Assembly: GCA_024681935.1 (NCBI GenBank)
Contig: JAIKZX010000045.1
Location: 1-33,331, forward strand
From: Fretibacterium sp.
Lineage (GTDB): Bacteria; Synergistota; Synergistia; Synergistales; Aminobacteriaceae
Direction of reading: 5' to 3'
Length of the DNA stretch: 33,331 bases
The position numbers were made by a program, and so were the translations under genes. Under the pieces are notes generated by a model. It did not search any database and was not told where the DNA came from. It saw only the letters and a list, made by a program, of their open reading frames with translations. Of the stretch, positions 1 through 8,235 are shown in pieces; within the stretch, counting starts at the first letter, position 1; each line of letters starts with the position of its first letter.

Positions 1-59
1 GTGCCGGCCACCAGAGCCAGCGCCATGAATACTCCTGTCCATAACCATAACCGTTTCAT
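1..59 (-). CDS. 5' end of a truncated CDS with signal-peptide-like N-terminus (MKRLWLWTGVFMALALVAG...)
   Basis: Not in the ORF track. Reverse-strand ATG at 59-57 follows a GGAGG-type RBS. Translation is a positively charged start plus hydrophobic stretch that is open to the window edge. A promoter lies upstream (113-141). Confidence 0.6.
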   Translation of the reverse strand, partial: MKRLWLWTGVFMALALVAG

Positions 60-112
60 CCTCTATCGCCTCCAGGAATCAGATTTGAAAATTTAAGAAA
101 ATTTTCTATTTT

Positions 113-141
113 ATTATCCTCTTGAGACGGGGTAAATGCAA
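113..141 (-). promoter_or_regulatory. Sigma70-like promoter for the truncated left-edge gene (TTGCAT-N17-GATAAT)
   Basis: On the minus strand, -35 TTGCAT (141-136), 17-nt spacer, -10 GATAAT (118-113), about 55 nt upstream of the ATG at 59. Confidence 0.55.
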
Positions 142-151
142 GGAGGAAAAT

Positions 152-192
152 TGACGTTCGTGCGCTTTAGATGACGTTCATGCAAGTTTAGA
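152..192. repeat. Imperfect tandem direct repeat, ~20-21 bp unit (TGACGTTCGTGCGCTTTAGA / TGACGTTCATGCAAGTTTAGA)
   Basis: Two adjacent copies read directly from sequence, immediately upstream of the minus-strand -35. Confidence 0.7.
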
Positions 193-377
193 CGGAAAAT
201 CCGAACCCGGACGGAGGGTCGGTCATCCCTCCCCCCGACCATCCCCCCCCCCGGACGCGCGGGGCCTCTAAGCGGCCAGTTCGGTCAGCATCGCCAGAAG
301 GATAAGGCAGCAGCTGATAAAAAAATCCCCTGTTTTTGCCGCACAGGACAAAGAACAGGGGAAAAGGGAAAAGGAAG

Positions 378-408
378 TTTTTTCTGACAGAAGACCTGTC
401 AGAAAAAA
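378..408. terminator. Perfect inverted repeat flanked by A/T runs; bidirectional intrinsic terminator candidate downstream of arcC
   Basis: TTTTTTCTGACAG-AAGAC-CTGTCAGAAAAAA, 13-bp arms with 5-nt loop, 38 bp past the arcC stop. Confidence 0.75.
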
Positions 409-445
409 CAGGGGGCCTCCAAGCCATCTGTCTTTTCAGAAATGA

Positions 446-1393
446 CTACGCCCCCCTGATAATGCGGGTTCCCGTTGTTCCTTTCAGCGCCTCCCGCGCC
501 TTTTGAAGGTGCGTGATGAGGGCGACGCGGTCCGGCCCGGATTTGACAAAGCGGATTCCCGCCTGCACCTTCGGCAGCATGGAGCCGGGGGCGAACTCGC
601 CGTCAGCTATATATTTCTCTGCCTCGGCAACAGTCATAGCATCAAGCCCTTTCTGGTCCGGCTTGCCGAAATGGATTGCCACCTTCTCCACAGCGGTGAG
701 GATCAGAAGCATATCGGCCTCGATGCTCTCCGCCAAAAGCGACGCGGAGAGGTCCTTATCGATGACTGCCGGAACACCAGCCAGATGTCTGCCCTGAGAT
801 ACAACAGGGATGCCGCCGCCCCCGCAGCAGATGACCAGGTGTCCCGCGTCCGCCATGGCGCGGATGGCCTTCAGCTCGATAATCTCCACAGGCCGGGGGG
901 ACGCCACTACGCGCCTGTACCCCCGCCCGGCGTCCTCCTTCACAATCCAGCCGCGCGCGCCGGCCTCCTTCAGCGCCGCCTCCTTCGTCATAAAGCCGCC
1001 GATGGGCTTGGTGGGGTCTTTGAAGGCCGGGTCCTCCGCGTCCACACGCACCTGCGTCACAAGGGAGGCCATGGCCGGTGGCTCCCTGTCCCGGTTCAGA
1101 AACTCCTCGCGCAGGGCATTCTGAATGTCGTAGCCGATGTACGCCTGACTCATGGCGACACACACGGACAGCGGGACAGTGAAGGAGTTGTTGTTCTGCG
1201 AGTATTCCGTCATGGCGTTGTTGATGACGCCCACCTGGGGGCCGTTGCCGTGAACAATCACGACCTCATGACCATCCACAATCAGGTCCACGATAGCCTT
1301 CGTCGTGACCTGGGCCGCCTTGAGCTGTTCGGGAAGAGTGTTGCCCAGGGCGTTTCCGCCGAGGGCAAGCACGATTTTTTTATGTTCGCTCAT
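446..1393 (-). CDS. arcC: Carbamate kinase
   Basis: 315 aa; KKIVLALGGNAL..., VIVHGNGPQVG, CCGGGGIPV amino acid kinase/carbamate kinase motifs. Confidence 0.95.
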   Translation of the reverse strand: MSEHKKIVLALGGNALGNTLPEQLKAAQVTTKAIVDLIVDGHEVVIVHGNGPQVGVINNAMTEYSQNNNSFTVPLSVCVAMSQAYIGYDIQNALREEFLNRDREPPAMASLVTQVRVDAEDPAFKDPTKPIGGFMTKEAALKEAGARGWIVKEDAGRGYRRVVASPRPVEIIELKAIRAMADAGHLVICCGGGGIPVVSQGRHLAGVPAVIDKDLSASLLAESIEADMLLILTAVEKVAIHFGKPDQKGLDAMTVAEAEKYIADGEFAPGSMLPKVQAGIRFVKSGPDRVALITHLQKAREALKGTTGTRIIRGA

Positions 1394-1396
1394 GGG

Positions 1397-2593
1397 TTAT
1401 ACCCTGAAGACTCTCTCCTGACCGCGCTTGTCCAGCTTTTGGAGCACTGCCGCCGGGTCCGCGAATCTCTCAAGCAGAATCATGGCCGCGATGACGTAGG
1501 GCTTGAAGCTGGCCTGCTTATACAGCGGGGTCCGGTAACGGTCGAACACGGAGCCGTCCACCTCGCCCTCCCTGCAGGAGACGCCGGAGATGTCCGCGGG
1601 CAGGCAGTGAAGGTAAAGAGCCTTGCCGCCCTTCGTGAGCTTCATCATGTCCTCGGTGCAGGCCCAGTCTTTGTGCCCGGCGTTCTGCTTCAAAAGCTCC
1701 TTCTCCAGCGCGTCGATGCCCGCCTGGTCTCCGTCGCCATAGAGTTTCGTCCGCTTCTCCATGGCGGCGAAGGATGCCCAGGACTTTGGATAGACCACGT
1801 CAGCGTCCTTAAAGGCTTCCTTCATGTCGTTGGTGATGCTGAACGTGCTGCCGGCGGCCTGGGCGTTTTTCTTTGCCACGTCGACCACGCCCGGCATGAC
1901 CTCGTAGCCCCTGGGATGGGCAAGGACAACATCCATTCCCAGCCGCGTGAACAAGCCGATGACACCCTGAGGCACGGAGAGAGGCTTGCCGTAAGAGGGG
2001 GAATAAGCCCAGCTCATAGCAAGCTTCTTGCCCTTCAGTTTTTCAATGCCGCCAAACTCATGAATGACGTGGAGCGCGTCGGCCATGCACTGCGTCGGGT
2101 GGTCGATGTCGCACTGGAGGTTCACCAGCGTGGGCCGCTGCTCCAGAATGCCGTCCTTATGTCCGGCCTCCACCGCGTCCGCTACATCATGCATATACTT
2201 GTTGCCCTTGCCGATGTACATATCATCGCGGATTCCAATGATATCCGCCATGAAGGAGATCATATTCGCCGTCTCGCGCACCGTCTCCCCGTGGGCCACC
2301 TGGGACTTCTTCTCGTCCAGGTCCTGAACCTCCAGCCCCAGAAGATTGCAGGCGGAGGCAAAGGAAAAACGGGTGCGGGTGGAGTTGTCGCGGAAAAGGG
2401 AGATTCCCAGCCCGGAATCAAAAACCTTCGTCGAGATGTTCCGTTCCCGCAGGTTTCTCAGGGCATCGGCCACCGTCCATACAGCCTTGAGCTCGTCGTC
2501 CGTCTTCTCCCATGTCAGGAAAAAATCGTTCTGGTACATCCTGTCGAACCTGAGTCCGTTCAGGGCACTGATATAGTCCTTAAATTCTGCCAT
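1397..2593 (-). CDS. ygeW: Knotted carbamoyltransferase YgeW
   Basis: 398 aa; FRDNSTRTRFSFASACNLLG (STRTR motif), LHCLPADISGVSCREGEV; neighbours arcC, ygeY and ygeX. Confidence 0.92.
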   Translation of the reverse strand: MAEFKDYISALNGLRFDRMYQNDFFLTWEKTDDELKAVWTVADALRNLRERNISTKVFDSGLGISLFRDNSTRTRFSFASACNLLGLEVQDLDEKKSQVAHGETVRETANMISFMADIIGIRDDMYIGKGNKYMHDVADAVEAGHKDGILEQRPTLVNLQCDIDHPTQCMADALHVIHEFGGIEKLKGKKLAMSWAYSPSYGKPLSVPQGVIGLFTRLGMDVVLAHPRGYEVMPGVVDVAKKNAQAAGSTFSITNDMKEAFKDADVVYPKSWASFAAMEKRTKLYGDGDQAGIDALEKELLKQNAGHKDWACTEDMMKLTKGGKALYLHCLPADISGVSCREGEVDGSVFDRYRTPLYKQASFKPYVIAAMILLERFADPAAVLQKLDKRGQERVFRV

Positions 2594-2654
2594 TTGTCAT
2601 TGACTTCCTTCCCTATCTTTAAATATTGGCCTTTCCGCACCGGACAGGCAGCGT

Positions 2655-3983
2655 TCAGTCGCAGTAGTACCGGGGCAGGGCCGCGTAAAAGGCCGCGCAG
2701 GTCACAAGATCGTTCTTCCATGTGATTTCGTTGGGGGCGTGGGCCTGAGCCTCCGCGCCGGGACCAAAACCAATCACGGGGATGCCGTTGCGTCCCATGA
2801 TGGAGACGCCGTTGGTCGAGAAGGTCCATTTGTCCAGCAGAGGACGGGCCTCCCGCTCCTTCACGGTCTCCTCGTCGCCGATGCGCTTATCGCCGAAGAG
2901 GTCCGTGTACGCGGCAACGGCAGCTTTGCAGACCTTGTGATCCTCCGGGATGACCCACGTGGGAAAATAACACTCGATGGGATAGACACAGCCCGTGTAG
3001 GAAGGCCTGTCGTAGTGGTACATGGAGACCTTCACGTCGTCGCCGTACTTCTTCACGGCGGGCAGGTCACGGATCTCCTGAAGGCAGGATTCCCAGGTCT
3101 CTCCCGCGGTCATGCGGCGGTCAAGAGACACGGCGCAGGAGTCAGCCACCGCGCAGCGGGAGGGTGATGTGAAGAATATCTCCGAGGCGGTGACGGTGCC
3201 GCGGCCAAGGAACCGCGCTTCCTTCCATTCGGGGTTGTACCTGGGGTTCAGCATCCTGACGAGGCCCCTGATGTCCGTGGACTCGGCGTCGCCGTTATTG
3301 TTGAGGGCGCGCACGTCCCTCAGGATATCGGCCATTTTGAAGATGGCATTGTCGCCGCGCTCAGGGGCGGAGCCGTGACAGGAGACGCCCTTCACGTCGA
3401 TGCGGATCTCCATGCGGCCCCGCTGCCCGCGGTAGAGCCCTCCGTCCGTAGGCTCGGAGGAGACAACGAAGGCCGGCCTGATCCTGTCCTCCTTGCAGAT
3501 GTACTCCCAGCAGAGCCCGTCGCAGTCCTCCTCCTGGACCGTGCCCACAACCATGACCTTATATTTGCTGTTGAGGAGTCCCAGATCCTTCATAATCTTT
3601 GCGGCGTAGACCGCGGAGACCGTGCCGCCAAGCTGGTCGGAGACACCGCGCCCGCCGATCCGGTGTTCGTCCTCAAAGCCCTCGTAGGGGTCGAACTTCC
3701 AGTTGTCCCGGTTCCCAATGCCGACTGTGTCGATGTGGCCGTCAAAGGCAATCAGGGTGGGGCCGTTTCCGATGAAGCCCATGACGTTCCCCTGGGGATC
3801 GACCTTCACCTCGTCGAAACCCACCTTCTCCATCTCCGCCTTAATGACGGCGACATGATCGGCCTCACCCGCGGACTCCCCCGGGTGCTTCACAATGGCA
3901 CGGAGGAACGCGGTCATATCCGCACGATAACCCTCCGCCGCCGCTTTGATCTTCTTCAGTTCATCCTGCGTCAGCTTGCCCAT
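2655..3983 (-). CDS. ygeY: YgeY family selenium metabolism-linked M20-type hydrolase
   Basis: 442 aa; metallopeptidase M20 features ([49 protein letters not shown]). Confidence 0.92.
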   Translation of the reverse strand: MGKLTQDELKKIKAAAEGYRADMTAFLRAIVKHPGESAGEADHVAVIKAEMEKVGFDEVKVDPQGNVMGFIGNGPTLIAFDGHIDTVGIGNRDNWKFDPYEGFEDEHRIGGRGVSDQLGGTVSAVYAAKIMKDLGLLNSKYKVMVVGTVQEEDCDGLCWEYICKEDRIRPAFVVSSEPTDGGLYRGQRGRMEIRIDVKGVSCHGSAPERGDNAIFKMADILRDVRALNNNGDAESTDIRGLVRMLNPRYNPEWKEARFLGRGTVTASEIFFTSPSRCAVADSCAVSLDRRMTAGETWESCLQEIRDLPAVKKYGDDVKVSMYHYDRPSYTGCVYPIECYFPTWVIPEDHKVCKAAVAAYTDLFGDKRIGDEETVKEREARPLLDKWTFSTNGVSIMGRNGIPVIGFGPGAEAQAHAPNEITWKNDLVTCAAFYAALPRYYCD

Positions 3984-4012
3984 AATGTTCTCCTCTTTTT
4001 AAAAAAATGAGC

Positions 4013-5212
4013 TTAACGCTCTTTCGCTTCCCACACGATATTTTGCCAGCGCTCCGGGTCTGTGTCACCCTCCGTTGAGAAGAGCAAAACTCTGGAATCC
4101 CGGTCCAGTTTGAGCGCCTTGCGAAGTTCCTGGCAGTCATCGCATTTCATGATGGAAGCCAGCGCGCCGAAGGGGGCGGCTCCGGACTCCCCGGAGGTGA
4201 CCTGCGCGTCACCCTTCAGCGGAGCGGCCAGCATTCTCATTCCCCGCGCCGCCACGGGGTCCTCGGCAGAGATAAAACAGGTTACATGATTTTTAAGGAT
4301 GTCCCATGAGGTGATGTTGGGCTCTCCGCAGGCAAGGCCGGCCATGATGGTGTCCATGTCGCCCTCAACAATGCGGGGCTTTCCATCCCCCGCGACGGCT
4401 CCCTTGTAGAGGCACGCCGCCGCCGCCGCCTCAACCACAACCATGACGGGGGGATTATCTTTATAAAGATTGGAGAAGAACCCCACCATGGCCCCGGCGA
4501 GGGAGCCCACGCCGGCCTGGACAAAGATATGCGTGGGGCGCCCGCCAAACTGCTCCGCGGCCTCGGAGGCCATGGTGCCGTAGCCCTGCATAATCCACGC
4601 GGGTATCTTCTCATATCCCTCCCAGGCCGTGTCCTGCACCACCACGCCGTGCCCTCCCTTTGAGTTCTCCTCTTCGGCAAGCTTTGCCGCCTGGCGCACG
4701 CATTCGTCGTAGTTCACGTCGGATATCCACGCCTTCGCATTCTCGGCAAGGATATTGTTCAGGCGCGTCTGGGTTGAGCCCCTGGGCATGATGATAACAG
4801 CCTTCTGCCCAAGCTGGTTGGCCGCCCAGGCCACCCCGCGCCCGTGGTTGCCGTCCGTAGCGGAGAAGAAGGTAGCCGAGCCAAATTTCTTCTTCAGTTC
4901 TTCGCTCTTCAGGACATTATAAGGGAGCTCCGACACGTCCACGCCAATCTCTTCTGCGATATAACGGGCTATGGAATAAGAACCGCCCAGAACCTTAAAG
5001 GCATTCAGCCCAAAGCGCCAGGATTCATCTTTGATTTTAACCGCGCCGAGGCCAAGATACTCCGCCATCTTCGAGAGATCCGCCATCGGCGTCACCGAAT
5101 ATTGCGGGAAACTCTCATGGAACTTTCGGGCCTTTGCCACTTCCCCAACGGACATGACAGAAAGGTTTTTATCCCCGGTTTTGGGCATCCGGTTCATGAC
5201 CCATTTCAACAT
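4013..5212 (-). CDS. ygeX: Diaminopropionate ammonia-lyase
   Basis: 399 aa PLP fold II enzyme; RFGLNAFKVLGGSYS, SATDGNHGRGVAWAA, SGESGAAPFGAL; adjacent to ygeY/ygeW. Confidence 0.93.
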   Translation of the reverse strand: MLKWVMNRMPKTGDKNLSVMSVGEVAKARKFHESFPQYSVTPMADLSKMAEYLGLGAVKIKDESWRFGLNAFKVLGGSYSIARYIAEEIGVDVSELPYNVLKSEELKKKFGSATFFSATDGNHGRGVAWAANQLGQKAVIIMPRGSTQTRLNNILAENAKAWISDVNYDECVRQAAKLAEEENSKGGHGVVVQDTAWEGYEKIPAWIMQGYGTMASEAAEQFGGRPTHIFVQAGVGSLAGAMVGFFSNLYKDNPPVMVVVEAAAAACLYKGAVAGDGKPRIVEGDMDTIMAGLACGEPNITSWDILKNHVTCFISAEDPVAARGMRMLAAPLKGDAQVTSGESGAAPFGALASIMKCDDCQELRKALKLDRDSRVLLFSTEGDTDPERWQNIVWEAKER

Positions 5213-5256
5213 CGATATCCCCCTTTTGATTTAATTCCGACGGTGCTGCTGCTCAT

Positions 5257-5272
5257 TATATTATATAATATA
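5257..5272. promoter_or_regulatory. 16-bp perfect AT palindrome (TATATTATATAATATA) in the divergent ygeX / symporter intergenic region
   Basis: Self-complementary sequence between the divergent starts at 5212 (-) and 5303 (+); overlapping -10-like elements on both strands. Confidence 0.5.
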
Positions 5273-5302
5273 CCCAACTTTGTTACAGAAAGGGGTATTG
5301 TC

Positions 5303-6772
5303 ATGCAGGCAAATCTTATGGTCATTTCCATCGTCGTGGCGTACATGCTGTTTATGTTGTGGATTGGCTGGTACTCCTCAACAAAAGTCCGCAGCAACAC
5401 GGACTTCATGGTGGCTGGACGCCGGCTTGGCCCGCTCATGATGGCGGGGACCCTGGCCGCGACGGAAATTGGCGGAGGCAGCTCGCTGGGCGTGGTGCAG
5501 AATGGAATGTCCGGCTTCGGCCTGAGCGCGTCGTGGTACATCGCCACGATGGGGCTGGCCTTCATCGTCCTGAGCTTCATCGCGCCAAAGTTCCGCCTGT
5601 CCGAGGTCAAGACCGTCCCTGAGTACTTCCGCAGAAGGTACGGAAAGGAGTGCGGCTTCATCACCTCCATCATCATGCTGCTGCCGCTCATTGGCCTCAC
5701 GGCGGGTCAGATCATCGCGTCGGCGGTTATCTGCTCCACCATGCTGGGCATCAGCTACTCCACGGCAGTCATCCTGATTTCAGTCATCATCACGCTATAC
5801 TCTGTCATGGGCGGCCTCTGGAGCGTCACCATGACGGATAACGTGCAGGTATTCCTGATTGTCGCCGGCATGATTATCGCCATTCCCTTCGCTCTGAACT
5901 TCGCCGGGGGCTGGGACGCGGTGGTTGCCAATATCCCGGAGGGGACGCTTGCGCTGTTTGACGGCCCCGGCAAGAGCTATAGAATCATGGACATCGTCTC
6001 GCTGACGGTGATGTACGTCGCCACCTTCGCCGTGGGGCAGGAGGCCGTCTCCCGCTTCTACGCCGCAAAGGACGGCCAGTCCGCAAAGGCGGGCGCGTGG
6101 TGGGCCGCAATCATCAACTTCATCTATGCCTTCATCCCCACAATCCTGGGAATCATCATGCTCGCCCTGATCAACATGGGCAAGTTCAACGCCTCCGATT
6201 TCGCCAGCGTGGGCGCGCGCTACGCTCTGCCCGTCCTCGCCATTGAGGTTATGCCTGCCGCTATCTGCGGGCTCCTGTTTGCCGGCATTATCTCCGCAAC
6301 GATGTCCTCCGCAGACTCCGACCTTCTGGGCGCAGGGGCCATCTTTTCCAACGACATCTACAAGCAGTTCATCAAAAAGGACGCAACCAGCAAGGAAGTC
6401 ATGCGCGTCACTCAGATCACAATGGTGCTGGTGGGGCTCATCTCCATGTTCATCGCGCTCTACAACACCCAGAGCATCGTCACCATCCTGATGTTCAGCT
6501 TCACGCTTCGCGCGGCCGGTTCCCTGTTCCCGTATATCATCGGGATGTACTGGGACAGGGCCTCGAAGGCCGGAACCATCGCCTCCCTCATCGCGGGGAC
6601 GGTGATGGTGGTGTACCTGGAGAGGATCTCGGGCGGAAATCTCTTTGGGATGCACATCAGCCAGCCGATCATTCCGGGGCTGGCCGCGGGCCTGGTCTTC
6701 TTCATCCTGTTCTCCTACCTCATGCCGCCGGCAGAGAGGACAACGGAACTTGCGGCCGAGGAAGATATTTAG
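5303..6772 (+). CDS. Sodium:solute symporter (SSS) family transporter
   Basis: Start taken at ATG 5303, where the hydrophobic protein begins; the track ORF starts earlier at 4844, antisense to ygeX. GWYSSTKVRSNTDFMVAGRRLGPLMMAGTLAATEIGGGSSLG and TMSSADSDLLGAGAIFSNDIYK are typical of SSS proteins. Confidence 0.9.
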   Translation: MQANLMVISIVVAYMLFMLWIGWYSSTKVRSNTDFMVAGRRLGPLMMAGTLAATEIGGGSSLGVVQNGMSGFGLSASWYIATMGLAFIVLSFIAPKFRLSEVKTVPEYFRRRYGKECGFITSIIMLLPLIGLTAGQIIASAVICSTMLGISYSTAVILISVIITLYSVMGGLWSVTMTDNVQVFLIVAGMIIAIPFALNFAGGWDAVVANIPEGTLALFDGPGKSYRIMDIVSLTVMYVATFAVGQEAVSRFYAAKDGQSAKAGAWWAAIINFIYAFIPTILGIIMLALINMGKFNASDFASVGARYALPVLAIEVMPAAICGLLFAGIISATMSSADSDLLGAGAIFSNDIYKQFIKKDATSKEVMRVTQITMVLVGLISMFIALYNTQSIVTILMFSFTLRAAGSLFPYIIGMYWDRASKAGTIASLIAGTVMVVYLERISGGNLFGMHISQPIIPGLAAGLVFFILFSYLMPPAERTTELAAEEDI

Positions 6773-6830
6773 TCTTTTTCATCCATAACGCGCGGATATA
6801 GTCAAAATCAATCGCTCGCTGTGCGGGCCT

Positions 6831-6861
6831 GTCATCCCCGGAGCGTTTCTCCGGGGATGAC
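6831..6861. terminator. Perfect hairpin between symporter and ssnA (GTCATCCCCGGAG-CGTTT-CTCCGGGGATGAC)
   Basis: 13-bp perfect arms, 5-nt loop, 26 bp upstream of the ssnA GTG start; no following T-run, so termination versus RNA processing/stabilisation is open. Confidence 0.6.
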
Positions 6862-6887
6862 GTTAATGCGGCAAGGGGGGAAACGCT

Positions 6888-8216
6888 GTGTTAGTTATTG
6901 CCAATGGAAAGGTTGTCACCCGAAACCCCGAACAGCCCTTCATTGAGGACGGGGCCGTCGTCCTCGATGGAAACAGCATCCTGGAGGTTGGGGGCTCCGG
7001 CCTGCGTGAAAAATACGCCGGCGCCGAATTCATCGACGCCCGGGGCGGGGTCATCATGCCAGCCTTCATCAACACCCACGAGCATATCTACTCGGCCATG
7101 GCGCGGGGCCTGTCCATTAAGGGATACGCCCCCAGGGGATTTCTCGACATCCTTGACGGACAGTGGTGGACGATTGACCGTCACCTCAACAACGGGCTCA
7201 CGAAGCTCAGCGCGCTGGAAACCTATGTGGAGTGCATCAAAAATGGCGTGACGACCCTGTTTGACCACCACGCAAGTTTTGGGGAGATTGCCGGCTCCCT
7301 CTTTGCCATTGAGGAAGCCGCAAAGGAAACAGGGGTGCGGAGCTGCCTCTGCTACGAGATATCCGACCGCGACGGCGAGGAAAAGATGAGGGCCGCCGTG
7401 AAGGAAAACGTGGACTTTGCCCGTCACGCCCTGGCCGACAACTCGGACATGATTGCCGGCATGATGGGGATGCACGCCAGCTTCACCCTCTCCGACAAGA
7501 CCATGGAACTGTGCCGGCAGGAGAAGCCGGATGAAATCGGCTGTCACATCCATGTGGCGGAGGGGATACTGGATCTGCAGGAGTGCCTGGCGAAACATTC
7601 AAAGCGCATCGTGGACCGTCTCTACGATTGGGACATACTGGGACCCAAGACGCTGCTGGCGCACTGCATCTACGTCAACCCCCACGAGATCGCCCTGATC
7701 AAAGACACCGGGACCATGACAGTACACAACCCGGAGTCCAACATGGGCAACGCCTGCGGCTGCCCCCCCACGATGGAGCTGGTCCATCAGGGCATCGTCA
7801 CCGGGCTGGGAACGGACGGCTACACCCACGATATGATCGAGTCCTGGAAGGTGGCAAACATCCTGCACAAGCACCACCTGTGCGACCCCGGCGCGGCGTG
7901 GGGCGAAGTGCCGGAAATGCTGTTTAAACACAACGCCACAATTGCAAACCGTTACTTCAGGAAAAAGCTCGGCGTCCTGGAAAAAGGCGCAGCAGCAGAC
8001 GTCATCGTGGCGGACTATATTGCCCCAACTCCGCTAAACGGCGCCAATATCAACGGGCATATCCTCTTTGGCATGAACGGCCGCTCCGTCGTCACAACCA
8101 TAGCCAACGGCCGCGTGCTGATGAAGGACCGCGTATTGCAGCATATCGACGAAGAGGCGGTCATGGCCCACGTCCGTGAGGGGGCGGAACGGCTGTGGCG
8201 CAGCATCAACGGCTGA
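6888..8216 (+). CDS. ssnA: SsnA-type putative aminohydrolase (amidohydrolase superfamily)
   Basis: 442 aa, GTG start; FINTHEHIYSAMARG, DHHAS, HIHVAEG, LAHCIYV, VHNPESNMGNACG, GTDGYTHDM metal-site motifs; followed by ygfK. Confidence 0.92.
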   Translation: MLVIANGKVVTRNPEQPFIEDGAVVLDGNSILEVGGSGLREKYAGAEFIDARGGVIMPAFINTHEHIYSAMARGLSIKGYAPRGFLDILDGQWWTIDRHLNNGLTKLSALETYVECIKNGVTTLFDHHASFGEIAGSLFAIEEAAKETGVRSCLCYEISDRDGEEKMRAAVKENVDFARHALADNSDMIAGMMGMHASFTLSDKTMELCRQEKPDEIGCHIHVAEGILDLQECLAKHSKRIVDRLYDWDILGPKTLLAHCIYVNPHEIALIKDTGTMTVHNPESNMGNACGCPPTMELVHQGIVTGLGTDGYTHDMIESWKVANILHKHHLCDPGAAWGEVPEMLFKHNATIANRYFRKKLGVLEKGAAADVIVADYIAPTPLNGANINGHILFGMNGRSVVTTIANGRVLMKDRVLQHIDEEAVMAHVREGAERLWRSING

Positions 8217-8235
8217 CAAAAGGGGGGAAAAGACA

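Noticed and set aside
148-174. Mini-ORF TTG...TGA (MTFVRFR) after an AGGAGG-like sequence on the plus strand
   Set aside because: Only 7 codons, no downstream plus-strand gene, overlaps the direct repeat; most likely coincidental.
188-427. 79-aa minus-strand ORF in the left intergenic region
   Set aside because: Spans the terminator hairpin and C10 tract; low-complexity translation, no RBS or homology signal.
503-2725. 740-aa plus-strand ORF antisense to arcC and ygeW
   Set aside because: Exactly opposite clearly homologous enzymes; composition (R/H/V/G-rich) is typical of spurious antisense frames in GC-rich DNA.
5795-6655. 286-aa minus-strand ORF antisense to the symporter
   Set aside because: H/D/G-rich shadow frame with no supporting RBS or domain.
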